In this document: one piece after another, positions 13,188 through 25,928 of the stretch
How the letters are laid out: the number at the start of each line of letters is the position of its first letter
Numbering within the stretch: position 1 is the stretch's first letter
Made by a program: the position numbers and the translations under genes
From: Dermatophagoides farinae
Lineage: Eukaryota; Arthropoda; Arachnida; Sarcoptiformes; Pyroglyphidae
DNA: 64,000 bases
Assembly (NCBI RefSeq): GCF_024713945.1
Contig: NC_134685.1
Location: 1,240,001-1,304,000 of the forward strand
Direction of reading: 5' to 3'
Notes under the pieces: model-generated
The model's database searches: none
What the model was told of the DNA's origin: nothing
What the model saw: the letters and a program-made list of their open reading frames with translations, nothing else

Positions 13188-13594
13188 ATCAATGAACAAC
13201 ACAACATTGAAACTTGTTTTTTCTGTCAACAATTTTCTACTTTTTACAAACGAATCTTTTACCAACCACAAACAACAACAACAACAACAACAACATTCTT
13301 ACACACTCTATATGTATTATATGAATTTAAATTTCATATAGAAAGTTGCATTTGATGAATCAACATTCTATCTATATCAATGTAATTGGTGGAATATAAT
13401 AAATAAAATATATACGAGTGCAATCGTCATCATAAACATCTATTTACCCTTTTCCAAACACACACACACACAAATCATTCTGATATTCCAAGATTTTGTT
13501 TTTTTTTACCATCCATCAATATTCGATTAAAACAAACCGATATTGATTATGATGATGATGATCATTGTCATCATCATTTCAAACATCATCCATA

Positions 13595-16500
13595 ATGTTG
13601 ATCAGGATTATTATAGAAAGTGAAAATTTTTACAATAATCACTACTATGATAAATATGATGATGATGATGATGATTACCACCATCAATATGTCCACCACC
13701 ATTATCATAATGATGATGATGGACAAATAATATTAATTTTTATAAAAAATTGTTTGGAATTTATAATGATTATGATGATAATGTTTTTAAAACGATTATT
13801 ATCAACATTATTATTGGCATTATTTACATTGTATGCCATAATAATATCAATGAAAATGTCTACAATGATATCAGCTGCAAGTTTAACATTAATGTCGACA
13901 ACAACAACAAATTATCGATTGATAATGGATCGACTTATGAATAATGACCTATTATTCAATCATCATCATCATCATCATAATGTAAATAATTTATCATCAT
14001 CATCATCATCTTCCATAATTTCAACAACTAAAACAAAAACAAAATCGACAATGGTGGCTACAAAACAATCATCATCATCATCAACATCAACATTACCATC
14101 AGTATCATTTTCATTGATTCGTAAAATTTATTCATATTTATTCTGCAATTGGACACGTGCAAATCATCATAATCATAATCATAATTATCATAGACATGGA
14201 TGTCGTAGACATCATCATCAACATTATCGTGATCGTTGTCATCATCCATTTTTATTCAATAATAATAAAAATCACATCATCAATGATGATAACAATACAT
14301 TGTCATCTTCAACAACAACAAATAGTCAAAAACATCATACATCATCATCATCATCGTCAACGTTATTATTATTGCTCTACTATTATACATCAATATTATT
14401 ATTTGTTATGATTACGATTAATCTTTTTGCAATAGCCGATACAACGGCTATAACAATTCCAATGTCGATGGAATCATCAAAGACAACAACAACAACAACG
14501 AATATTCCGGTAATGGAATTCGGTACAACATCGTTGTCTTTGTCATCATCGTCATCATCATCATCATCAATGAATGATTCAAATGATGATGAAGATGATG
14601 ATGATGATGGTCATCATGAAATTATACATGCTGCCTTTACTGCAAATCCTGTTTTATCACAACAACAACAACAACAACAACAGCAGCAACAACAACGACA
14701 TTCTTCAATACAAAATCCATACATTTTTGAAGAACATGGTAAGTTTGATAAAATGTTTAAAAAAAAAATTAATCAACTTTTTTAATTTATTTGACAATAA
14801 TTAAAAAGTTTGTAGCAGTATCGATATAAGAAATACGGTGGCCAATTTTCGTCTATTAGAAAACTGTACTGTTGTAGAAGGTTTTCTTAAAATTGTACTC
14901 ATTGATAATGGCAAACCGATTGATTACGAAAATATAACTTTTCCAAAATTACGTGAAATAACCGATTATTTGCTTGTATTTCGTGTTAGTGGCCTATTAT
15001 CATTGGTTAAAATGTTTCCAAATTTATCAGTTATACGTGGCCGTACATTATTACATAATTATGCATTTGTCATCTATGAAATGTTATCATTACAGGAGAT
15101 TGGTCTAAAAAGTTTAACAAATATTGTACGTGGCGATATACGTATTGAAAAGAATCCAAATCTTTGTTTTGTTGATACGGTAGATTGGAGCCGTATAGCT
15201 AAACATTTTTTGATCTCGGTATGTATCCATTTGATTATTAAATGTGGTTAATTTTGTTGTTGTTGTTGTTGTGCTATTTAGAAAAATAAAGATCACAAAT
15301 CTTGTCCAAATTGTGATGAAAAATGTCCACGTGTTAGTGCAAGACGTATTGATGGTAAAGTAATTGGTGATAGTGATAATCGTGTTTGTTGGACACGTGA
15401 TATTTGCCAAAAACATTGTAAGTATTTTGATTGATTGATTGATTATTATTTTTATTGATTGTTTTTTTTATTTTATTTCCAATTCAGTTTGTTTAACCGA
15501 ATGTGAATCAATGAATCGAACATGTGCAAGAACAGGTGAATGTTGTCCTGAACAATGTCTTGGTGGATGTATACGCGATCTTAATCATAATAATAACGAT
15601 GATGATAATGATAATAATGATGATCAAATGAATTGGAAATGTTTTTCTTGTAAAAAATTTCGTTATCAAAATCGTTGTTATGATACATGTCCAAATGGTA
15701 GCTATGCTGTAAGTGATTAGAATTTTTTTTCAACGAATTTTTTTTTATTATTAATCTGCATTTTTCCATTTTTTATTTACAAAAAAAAAATTATCTAGTA
15801 TTTGAATCGTCGTTGTTTAAGTAAAGATGAATGTCATCAATTGTCAGCAAAATTATCAACTGGTTATCAACGTTATCGTTTCAAAGCATTTGGTGGTGAA
15901 TGTGATCATCAATGTCCAGTTGGTTATGAAGAAGATCAAAATGATTCAAACAAATGTGTTAAATGTGAACATACATGTCCAAAAAGTAATTATTCATTTT
16001 TTTTACAAATATTGACAACATATATCAATTATTCATCCGTTATTGTTGTTGTTGTTGTTGTTGTTGTTGTTATTATTATCATTATTGACAGTTTGTGAAA
16101 GTACACAGATAAACAACATTGCCAGTGCACAAGCATTAAAAGGATGTACGAAAATAAATGGCAGCCTCGAAATATACATCAATGATCAGGATTCACAGAT
16201 TGTACAGGAATTACAAGAATATCTTAAAGATTTGGTTGAAATAACCGGATATCTACGAATTGCTCGTTCATTTCCTTTGATAACATTGAATTTTTTACGA
16301 AATCTTAAATTAATACGCGGAGATTCATTGGAACGTAATTCATATTCATTGCTTATATTTGATAATCCAAATCTACAAGATTTATGGCCATTTAAATCAG
16401 ATGAATTTATGATCAACAATGAAAAACGTATCCGTATACAACGTGGACAGATATTTGTACATTTGAATCCAAAATTATGTTATCAAAAAATTCTTTCAAT

Positions 16501-19500
16501 GATTGATTATGTTGATGGTTTACATCAACCATGGGATGAACGTGATGTATCTTCACATTCGAATGGTGATAAAGTTCCATGTAATGTATCCGTGTTAGAT
16601 GTACGAATCAAACAAAGTGGTCCGGAAATGGTTATTATTGAATTTGAAAATTTTGCCAACAAAATGGAAGATCAACGTTCATTAGTTGGATATTTAATCT
16701 ATACTCGTGAAGCGTAAGTTGTTTTCATTGTTTTTCAATTATCACTTGTAATCTGATCAGATTGTTTTTTCCGTTTTTTTTTTTTTTGTTAACAGTGAAA
16801 ATAAAAATGTAACCATTTTTGATGGCGTCAATGCCTGTTCAAATAATGAATGGACTGTTCGTGAATATGATATTGTTGAAAATGATAATAATACTCATCA
16901 TGAACATTTGATTACAAATCTTAAACCATTTACACAATATGCATTGTATATAAAAACATATACAATTAATACAGCTAATAAAGGTGCACAAAGTGATATT
17001 AAATATTTTACAACAAAACCTGATAGTAAGTATCATTGTTTTTTTTTTCCTAAAATTATCATGATATTAATCATTATGAAATTAATTCAACAGCACCCTC
17101 ACAACCACTAAATTTATGGGCAAAAGCAATGAAATCTACTGAAATCATTCTAAGATGGGAACCACCATCCAAACCGAATGGTCTTGTAAAATCATATAAA
17201 GTAACTGTGACAGAAGAAAAATATTCCAATTTTTTTCATATGGAACGTGGATCAATACAATGTGGTAAACGTTCATCAAGTCAAATGACTAGTCCAGCTG
17301 TTGTTGTTTTACCAAAAACATCGACAGCATCGAATGCAACATTAACATCAAAACAATGTTGTAGCTGTAATAGTAAAAATAATAATAAAAAACAAAAACA
17401 AACGAATAATGATGGTGGAAAAAGTCAGATTAAATTTCGACCAAATGATGTTGAACAAAGTATTTCTTTTGAAGATACTTTGTTAAATATTGTATATGTT
17501 AAAAGGTAATTTGAATCATTCAAAAATAGATTCATCATATTTCAATATTTCTTCCCTGTCCCCCCCCTTTTCAACTATTTTTACAGGATGGATAAATTAT
17601 CAATCACTAATGTTGATGAAGATCTTAGAATGATAAACGGTGATAATCGTAGCCGTCGACATATTAAAGATGAAAACTTTGATAACATAAAAAATAATTC
17701 ATCAATAATTGAAAATGAAATTGATGATCATCCATTTTCAATTGTAGATAATAAATTGAATCATCATCATAATGATAGTGATGATGATGATGGTCATGAC
17801 GATGAAAATTTATTGACCACATCTAATAACATTCCACAAACAACAACATCATTTGATATGAATTCAACTACTGAATCACCATTATTACAACCATCAGCCA
17901 CTAATGAAACTTTGTCAACATTTCAATCAAAAGTAACAGTCTTTACTGAATATGCTCAAATCAAAGATCTTAAACATTATACTGAATATATTATCGAAGT
18001 TGTAGCATGTCAAGATGACAGTAAAGAACGAAAATTTTGTAGTGTATCGGCAATAACATCAATTAAAACATTACCATTGCCTGGTGCCGATGATATTAAT
18101 AAAACATTCATATCATATTCATTTGAGAATAGTACATCAAGTTCATTATCATCGGTAACACTGCGTTGGCTGCCACCGACCGATCCGAATGGTTTTATAC
18201 TTAGCTATGAAATTGAATATCAATCTGAAGAATTTCCAAAACAATTTATTTGTATCTCATCAAATGATCATCATCGTAATGATAATGGTTATAATATCAA
18301 ATTACCATCGGGTAATTATTCGTTTCGTTTGCGTGCACTTTCGTTGGCCGATTATGGAAATTGGACCGAACCAATCTATGTTTATATTGAAGAACCGGCT
18401 AACGCTAATTTTAAATTTGTGATTATCGCCATATTCATCATATTCATTTTGACAATAATCATAGCTATTGTGTATTATAAATATCGTGTCAATCAGAACA
18501 AATTGGACTACATTTCGGTCAATCCAGATTATATTAATTCCAATTTTAGTATGTATTTTCAGTTTTTTTCTTTCATTTTTAGAAATAATTTCAATTTATA
18601 TTATTTTTAGATTATAAATTGGATCCGAAATGGGAGATACCACGTGATAAAATAACTTTGATCCATGAGCTTGGTCAAGGCTCATTTGGTAAGGTTTATG
18701 TGGGTGAATTTATCAAAGATAAATTGACCATTCGTTGTGCGGTGAAAAAATTGAATGAAAATAAAGGCGCTCGTGATCGTGCCAATTTTCTTAAAGAAGC
18801 TGAAATTATGAAGTATGTGTCTCATTTATTATTATTGTAATTTTATGTTGATTGATTCAAATTTTATTTTTCTACCAAAAAAAAGATCATTCACAGATTG
18901 TCATCATGTGGTCAAATTAATGGGAATATGTTCCAAAGATCAACCATTTTTAGTGTTAATGGAAATTATGCCTAACGGTGATCTGCGTAATTATCTCCGT
19001 AAAAATCGACCCGATGATCAGGAAAATTTGAATCCATCGCCACCTACATTGTTGCAAATTTATCGAATGTCCATCGAGATAGCTGATGGTATGGCGTATT
19101 TAGCATCTAAAAAATTTGTTCATCGTGATCTAGCTGCACGTAATTGTATGCTATCTGAAGATTTGACAGTTAAAATCGGTGATTTCGGAATGACTAGAGG
19201 TTAGACAGTGAATAGATAGTTTTGATTTTATTTTTCTAACACCAAAAATCTTTCCTTTTCACAGATATCTGTGAATCAGATTATTATCGTAAAGGTGATA
19301 AAGGATTTTTACCAGTACGATGGATGAGTCCAGAATCATTGAAGGATGGTATTTTCACTACTTATTCCGATGTTTGGGCCTATGGTGTGGTGCTATGGGA
19401 AATTGTTACTTTAGGTTCACAACCATATCATGGAATGTCTAATGAAGAAGTTCTCAAATATATCATGGATGGTAATCATATGATTGAACCAGAAAATTGT

Positions 19501-20483
19501 CCAAAAGTCATGTAATTAATAACTAAAAATGATTATTTGATTTTTTTCAAATTACTTATTGTACAATTTACAGGTGGCAGCTCATGTTATTATGTTGGAA
19601 TAAGAAACCAAAATCACGACCAACATTCCTGCGTTTAATACAGATCATGTTGAATCATATAGCCGAAAAGGAAACATTCCTTAACGTCAGTTTTTACAAT
19701 ATTGATAGATTGAAAACAGAAGAAAAGAATAATAATGATAATGATCATCATAATAATCAGCAACAGAAAAATGTTGGAAAAGAAACGAATAATAATAATA
19801 ATAATAACCAAAAAGATGAAACTTTAGTACCATTGAATGGTTCACATACAAGTAGTTCGATCTGTTCATCATCATCATCATCATTATCATCGACTCCATC
19901 ATCAAGTGATGACGAAGATGATGATGATAAACAACTCAATGATGATGATATAGATGTACAATTTTTTCCATTAAGCGGTAAAGAAATATTTGATGCAGAT
20001 CATCCAACCATACAACAGACAAGACGATTATCTATACCGAATGATACAGCTACAACCAACACGACAGTAAACATTTGGAATGATAATGATAGCGGTGTCA
20101 AATTAAATAACGACAATAGTAATCAATTGAATCAACAAGTTTCAAAACCAGAAACAATTGTTGGTACTGCCCATCATAATAGTTATCCAATGGAGATATT
20201 TACACATCAAAAATCGAATAAATTAACCATAAATCAACAAACCGAACAGCAGCAGCAGCAGCATAATGGTGATTATCATGATTCACCACAAAGTTCATCT
20301 GAAATATTGAATACAACATCAAATGAATTGAATCCAGTAACGAAAATGAAAATGAATTATCATGATCATGATCATGATCATCATATTCATAAACGTCATA
20401 TTAATGTTCCTACCACCAATAATAAAACGACAACAAATTGTAATATTATCAATGGCCATTTTATCGATACATCAATGGTATGA
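13595..20483 (+). CDS. InR: Insulin-like receptor tyrosine kinase
   Basis: This is an insulin/IGF receptor, a plasma-membrane tyrosine kinase heading the PI3K-Akt pathway. My 13 exons keep frame and give 1998 aa: 13595-14738, 14809-15218, 15282-15417, 15488-15708, 15799-15985, 16092-16713, 16796-17025, 17094-17505, 17587-18548, 18611-18812, 18886-19199, 19265-19511, 19574-20483. In order: a repeat-rich N-terminal extension (1-381) with two hydrophobic segments; L1 (from [10 protein letters not shown], about 383); furin-like Cys-rich (about 520-700); L2 (about 705-850); FnIII repeats; a furin site RSRR (1142-1145, at 17648-17659); TM (about 1397-1420); an NPDY juxtamembrane motif (1433-1436); kinase with GQGSFG (1463), Lys1487, HRDLAARN (1588) and DFG (1608); and a low-complexity tail without an evident YxxM motif. 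The activation loop reads [11 protein letters not shown], so the first of the usual three tyrosines is Cys1616. The start is the first in-frame ATG; a later Met is possible. Confidence 0.95.
17648..17659 (+). other. Insulin receptor alpha/beta cleavage site (RSRR)
   Basis: The codons read Arg-Ser-Arg-Arg and are followed by His. The position, in the insert region between Fn domains, matches the RKRR furin site of vertebrate insulin receptors, so the precursor should be cut here. Confidence 0.8.
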
Positions 20484-21599
20484 TGAATTAATTGATCAAG
20501 AAACATTCTTTGATCATTGATTATCGATAATTTTACTCATCAATTGTAATTATACTCATCATCATCATCATCATAATGTATAAAGTACATTGATACATCA
20601 TCAAAAATGACAATTGAAAAAAAAAAACACTCATTACTCATACAACCGCCATATAAAAATAATCAATTCAGATGAATTTTTCTTATCATTCCCAGATTAT
20701 TTATTCAAAGAGATTCTTTGGTAAGAAATTCTCTTTTTACAAAAAAAAACATTCGATAAAAAACAAAGAAAAAAAACTCGTGAAATTTTTTTTTGTTGTG
20801 AAACACGTCGTTTATACACATGGTGACAACAACAACAACAAACAAACAAACAAACAAAACCAACTTTATTTATTTGATAAACAAAGCCGGGATATATATA
20901 AAAATTTCAAATCTATTCACTTCTATATATACAATAAACGGATAATCCTGATGATAAACGATTACAAATACATCAATACAGACAGACAGACATCACTTAA
21001 CCTCCTCCTACGCTCATAATTATTCGTAAACTAAGCGTGCAAATCTTTTAAAACGCCCAAAACAAAAATTTTGTTATTGATGAATCGATTGATTTATTCA
21101 TCCATTTTTTTTCTCACTTGTTGTTGATTGATGTTTATTCGTTTGTTTGTTGATTTTTTTTTTTAATTTTTTTTCAAATCAAATTTTTCTACCATTTTTT
21201 TTCACTATCTCTCTCTCTCTGTCTCTCAATTTTTTCATCATCATCATCATTTCACTTATTTATCTTTCTATATTGGCTCTCTTTTTCCCAATTTTTTTTT
21301 TCATTTTTCTTTTGCTCTATATATTTATACACACACACACACACAAAAAAAAATGTATACATTATGAACGTCGCCTCCGATTTATATACCTCTTTCTCAC
21401 TCTCTATACATCTTGTCTTTGTTAATCCACACACCCACACACGACAAACAAACATTTTTTTTTTTGATGATAAAACACATATTTATATTTATTATTATTT
21501 TACTTGTTTTATACATGAAAATGTTGTTGGAGAATATTCATTTATTCATTCATTTTTTTTCGCTTGTAAATAAATTGTTTCCACATAATTGAAAAACAT
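20484..21599. other. Intergenic spacer, InR to AP5M1 (convergent 3' ends)
   Basis: This is 3' UTR-like sequence with ATC, CAA and poly-T runs. A (CA)n tract lies near 21330-21345 and a TATCGATAA motif near 20522. No gene is seen. Confidence 0.55.
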
Positions 21600-23585
21600 T
21601 TAAACATTCGAATCGATTATCGATGGATATAATCGATATTCATAGCTATTTAGATTATATTCAAAATGACAATATTCATTATTATTAATTTCAGCTGATC
21701 GTTTTTGTTGTTGTTGTTGTTTCGAAATGTCCATTGATGATGGTTCGAAAATCATTGCAATTTTCGATAATCTAAGATATGGTGGTATCATATTGATTGG
21801 TGATTGAATTTTTGATTCATACAATTGAGTATTATTATTACGGATCATAGACAAGTTATTATTATTATTATTATTCATTGGTGATCGATTCGATTTTTGA
21901 TGAAAATTCATTCGAAATTGTACTGTATGACTGAATGTACATTGTGTATCAAGATTTTGTAGATTATCTCTTGTGATAAGTAAATCAAAATCGATGAATA
22001 ATTTTCTTGATGTACGTGGTAATCGATTACCAATCATCCATATTAATGAATTATGTTCATTTTTCAACTGTCCTTGGCTAATATGTATTGAATCACGAAT
22101 AATTAGATTATTGATTGAATTTCCAATCGTTTGAACCTGTTTTTTTGATTGGCCACGATTTAGGCTGAATTTGATGATAAAATATTTAAATTTTACATCT
22201 TCAAATGATATTTTATTATTGATCCAAAGAGTCAGATTGATGTGGTGAATATTTTTTGAATCAATAAATGATTGTTGCTGTTGCTGTTGCTGGCCTGAAC
22301 TTTGTATCTGACTAGATTTTCTATGAATCGTATATTTAGTTTGAAAAAATTTCCATTCATTTGATGATCGATCAGCTGAATAATTTTTATTACCATTGTT
22401 ATCATTTTGTTGTTTATTATTATTAGTTTTATAATGAATTATATTGAGATTATATTGATTACGATTGTTAATATCATAAATTATGGTTGATTCATTAGCC
22501 ACCGTACAACAATTGGTTGGTAATGTCAATGAACAGGAATGTAAATTCTCTATGGTTAAAACAATATCCGATTTCGATGATGATTTATGTTTTGTATCAA
22601 TATAATTCAATGTCAATGTACCGAATATTGTTTCATTGTCCGGGGCTTTCAGTTCATCCGATTGGAATGAAGTGGATAGTGATTCTGTTAAACGTATCGA
22701 TATGACAGTATCTTTGGGATATAATTTCGATGATAACAATACATCTTGATCGGATTTTGTTTTGATCAATGTACCAAATGGCATATAACTGGTTATGAAT
22801 AATTCCATTGAACGTGATGATTTATTTTTAGCAAAAAACATTGATGATATCATATGTAAAATAGTATACGATAATGAAATGTTTGGTTCTTGTAGTAAAA
22901 GTTTTTCATTAGCATCACAATGATCATGATTTATTGTTTTGATCAATTCTAATTGAGATTTTTGGCTAATTCTTGGACAACAAACAAACAGATAACCTTG
23001 ATGTTCATAAACCAATAAAATTAGATTATCAACAAGACCTGATTTAGATGTTCGATGAATATCTTCATGACTAATTGATGATGATGACATTGATATTGAA
23101 CGTTCTCGTTGTTTTCTCATATTGACCAATGGACATACAATCAATGGTAGATGATTGTAAAGACAAAGATATTCTTTTATTATACTTGATTCTGTTGATG
23201 AATCCATTTGTGATGTTTGTCGTGAAACTGTTGCTATCGTATTCACCGTCGTATTGGACATCATCGATGATAATGATGACAATGAACATGATGATGATGA
23301 TGATGAACGTCGATCACGGCTATATTGAGAAAAATTATCTTGATTTTCAAATGATGATGATGATGATGTAGAAATATTTAGATTCGATTCTTTTGTCTTT
23401 TTTGCATTATTCGTACTGATTGATTGATTATCGATGCCCAATGAAATGTATAGACATTTAATAAATTCTTGTGCCGTAATCAATGGAAATGTGTAGCCAT
23501 CTTTTTTCTCTAGATTTGGAAAAAATTTTGAATAAAGAATCTTTTTATCTGCCAATGAAATCAACCATAATCTATAGATTGTCAT
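21600..23585 (-). CDS. AP5M1: AP-5 adaptor complex subunit mu (AP5M1/MUDENG-like)
   Basis: This is the medium subunit of the AP-5 adaptor of late endosomes, with an N-terminal longin-like part and a C-terminal mu-homology domain. The single exon encodes 661 aa, longer than the human protein (490) through Ser- and Asn-rich insertions at about residues 60-130 and 385-440. Similarity is clearest at the N-terminus (YRLWLISLADKKILYSKFFP), at LPLIVCPLVN and SYMPFGTLIKTK, and in the C-terminal NSLIWMIGNRLPR followed by a beta-rich stretch ending CTFSHTVQFRMNFH, which parallels the human LLIWIIGQKFPK and TAYLKLHFRIL blocks. The ATG at 23585 begins directly at the conserved N-terminus. Membership of the mu family is likely. 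The AP-5 assignment rests on recalled similarity and has not been searched. Confidence 0.72.
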   Translation of the reverse strand: MTIYRLWLISLADKKILYSKFFPNLEKKDGYTFPLITAQEFIKCLYISLGIDNQSISTNNAKKTKESNLNISTSSSSSFENQDNFSQYSRDRRSSSSSSCSLSSLSSMMSNTTVNTIATVSRQTSQMDSSTESSIIKEYLCLYNHLPLIVCPLVNMRKQRERSISMSSSSISHEDIHRTSKSGLVDNLILLVYEHQGYLFVCCPRISQKSQLELIKTINHDHCDANEKLLLQEPNISLSYTILHMISSMFFAKNKSSRSMELFITSYMPFGTLIKTKSDQDVLLSSKLYPKDTVISIRLTESLSTSFQSDELKAPDNETIFGTLTLNYIDTKHKSSSKSDIVLTIENLHSCSLTLPTNCCTVANESTIIYDINNRNQYNLNIIHYKTNNNKQQNDNNGNKNYSADRSSNEWKFFQTKYTIHRKSSQIQSSGQQQQQQQSFIDSKNIHHINLTLWINNKISFEDVKFKYFIIKFSLNRGQSKKQVQTIGNSINNLIIRDSIHISQGQLKNEHNSLIWMIGNRLPRTSRKLFIDFDLLITRDNLQNLDTQCTFSHTVQFRMNFHQKSNRSPMNNNNNNNLSMIRNNNTQLYESKIQSPINMIPPYLRLSKIAMIFEPSSMDISKQQQQQKRSAEINNNEYCHFEYNLNSYEYRLYPSIIDSNV

Positions 23586-23794
23586 GTTGAAAATTTATCA
23601 TGAAAAAAAACACCCACATTTGAATTTTTTAAATTTAAAAAATCACAACAACAACAGCTGATTATATATAGAATTTTTGATTACAGAATAAATAAATAAA
23701 ACGATAGATGGCAACAGGTGTTGAATTTTGGATTTTTAATTTTTTTAAAATATCAAAAAAAATAAAAAATTTACAACCATAAACTCATTTATTA

Positions 23795-24905
23795 TTATCG
23801 GGATTTATTTCGAATTTTTTGTCGTCGTGATTTTCCCGGTCGATTTGCTTTGATTTTTGGCCGGCCATTTTTACGTGCAGAAAATGTGGACATATCTGCA
23901 GCCGATTGTGATGAATTATATTTGGAACGTTTTTTTTGACCACCATAACCATATCTGGTTTCTTTATATCGTTGTTTTTTCGTAATTTTAGCTTTACCAT
24001 TTTTCTTAACATTTCTACCATTCATCTGTTGTTTCGGTTGTTGTTGTTGTTTACTTTTCGATGTTGACGGTCCACCATTCGGTTGATCAAGAAAATCCAA
24101 TGAATCCAATTTGCCTTTTTTATATCGTTGAATTTTTTCCAATAATTCACGTTTTTCTTGTTGTCGTTTCAGCTGAATTTCTTGTTGAACTTTTTTACCA
24201 TATTTTTTCAAATCTCGTTGTCTTTTAGCTTTATCAGATGCTTCCATTGTTGTTTGTTGTGTTTCAAGTTTTTGATGAACTTTTTTCATATGTTCATCAC
24301 TTTTAAGCATTTCGGCAAAATAATCATCTGGTCGACGAGTGTTTTTAATATTATAGTGATTATGAAATCGTCGTATTGAATCCATTACGGTTGTTTGTGC
24401 TTGACGATAGAATAACATTTCACGTTTAAAATCATTTTGTGCCGGATCATCCAATTCTTCGCCAGATATTTCACCTTTACGATTTACTTTTAGATCAAGA
24501 TCACCATACTGTTGTAATAGTTCAGGTGTTATAATGGCTGGTTCACTTATTAGATCCAATCGTTCCAACCAATTATCGTCGAATATTTTGATTTCGTTTA
24601 ATTTTTTCATCAAACCTTGTTGAATGATAGATTTTTTAAAATCGAAAATCTTAATCAATAATTTGTAACTTACCTTCTTTGTCATTAATTTGTTCGGCAG
24701 TTCTTTTGAATGGAAGCATTCCATATAAACCTGGTTTAAGTTTACCCATAGCAAAATCTTTTGCCAATTCGGCATCAGAATCGTCTGAATATTCATCATT
24801 AAAATTATTGATTCCAACACCATCATTATCATCATCATCATCATCATCACCACTTTCGGTTGTTGGAGCGATTATTTTCTCTAATAACAATTTACTTTTA
24901 GGCAT
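23795..24905 (-). CDS. EBNA1BP2: rRNA-processing protein EBP2
   Basis: EBP2 is a nucleolar factor needed for 27S pre-rRNA processing and 60S assembly. There are two exons, 24674-24905 and 23795-24615 (read right to left), with a 58-bp intron in phase 1. The protein is 350 aa; human is 306. The N-terminus is acidic (Asp run at about 20-27) and leads to AKDFAMGKLKPGL. After the splice come NWLERLDL and the family core DFKREMLFYRQAQTTVMDSI, RRPDDYFAEMLKSDEHM, KYGKKVQQEIQLKRQQEK and RYGYGGQKKRSKYN. It ends in a basic GRPKIKANRPGKSRRQKIRNKSR-type tail. It is head-to-head with NDUFA13; the starts are 233 bp apart and probably share a promoter. Confidence 0.95.
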
Positions 24906-25138
24906 TTTTTTTTGTTGATGGATTGATGATTTCGAACGAAAATATTAATCATTCAAGCACGTGTTTGGAAAACGACATAGAATCGGCCATAAATAAATGA
25001 GATGAACATACGTACTTTTTGAATATAGTCGACCTTTTGTTTTGATCATATTAAATCATCAAGCATCTGATTTTCTATTTGATATTCTGATTCCATATAA
25101 GAAAAAAACTTTGAGAAAGATAAAACAATCAAATTATC
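24906..25138. promoter_or_regulatory. Divergent promoter, EBP2 / NDUFA13
   Basis: A 233-bp gap lies between two start codons facing outward. No TATA box at a convincing distance and no CpG enrichment was seen. The role is inferred from geometry only. Confidence 0.5.
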
Positions 25139-25766
25139 ATGTCGGCCTATAGTGCTGGATCTCCTAAACAGGAAATGCCTCCACCCGGTGGCTATGAAGA
25201 GATAAATTTTCGTCGAATACCTGCTCAACGTATCTTTGGATGTAAGTGTAAAATGAGAAAAAAAAAATGAAAAACAAGAAAATTAAATTTATTTTCATGA
25301 ATAGACAAAGCATTTTTCATTGGTAGTACTATGCTATCCGTTTATGCTATTTTCTACTATAATCGCCGAAAACGTCATCTTCATCAATTGAATGCCGAAT
25401 ATAATGATCATGTTATTGCTGTCGAACCATTGGCTAGAGCCGAAATTGATCGAGCGTAAGTGATTTGATTTCACTGTTATGAAATACAGTCAATTCATGC
25501 TGGAACTCTATTCTTTAATTAATAGATTTTTGCGTCAACTTCGACATAATCGTAATGTTGAACGTGATCTAATGAAAAACGTACCAGATTGGGAAGTTGG
25601 AACATTATGGGGTGGTAAAGTGTTTAAAACCATACCGGATAATGCATTACCGAATGTTGCAATGCAAGAATTTTATGGACATCGTTCGCTGAAAGATATG
25701 CGTGAATTTACCAAACCAAATCGTGATGTTGGTCTTGAAGATAATACAATCAATTCATTTAGTTAA
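25139..25766 (+). CDS. NDUFA13: NADH dehydrogenase 1 alpha subunit 13 (GRIM-19)
   Basis: This is an accessory subunit of mitochondrial complex I with one membrane helix in the inner membrane. There are three exons, 25139-25241, 25305-25455 and 25526-25766, giving 164 aa (human 144). The N-terminus KQEMPPPGGYEEINFRRIP is the family hallmark. The helix follows (KAFFIGSTMLSVYAIFYYN), then RAEIDRAFLRQLRHNRNVE, VPDWEVGTLWGGKVFKT and a C-terminal extension. Introns are 63 and 70 bp with GTAAGT donors. There is no cleavable presequence, as usual for this subunit. Confidence 0.97.
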
Positions 25767-25928
25767 ACATGTGTAGATGTGAAGGTGTTAATTAAAATTA
25801 ATGAGCAAATCATATAGAGAATTGTAATTGTAATTAATTCACATTTGAATAATAATAAAAAAAATACACAAGTTATCAAAAAAAAAAAAGTTTCAAATCA
25901 AAATATTTTTTCAAAATTTGTCATCAAT

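Larger units (their letters stand above)
3236..13594. other. 10.4-kb gene-free, microsatellite-rich region
   Basis: No frame here has the composition of a real protein; all long ones read through ATC, TTG, CAA, TTC or TG repeats. The stretch is saturated with di- and trinucleotide repeats, poly-T/A tracts and a C10 run. It lies upstream of the insulin receptor and most likely holds its promoter and possible 5' non-coding exons and introns, but no exon can be placed by eye. No transposon ends or coding remnants were seen. Confidence 0.6.

Noticed and set aside
13561-14804. Alternative frames over the insulin receptor first exon
   Set aside because: Only the frame ending at the phase-1 donor 14738 joins to L1; the others are repeat shadows.
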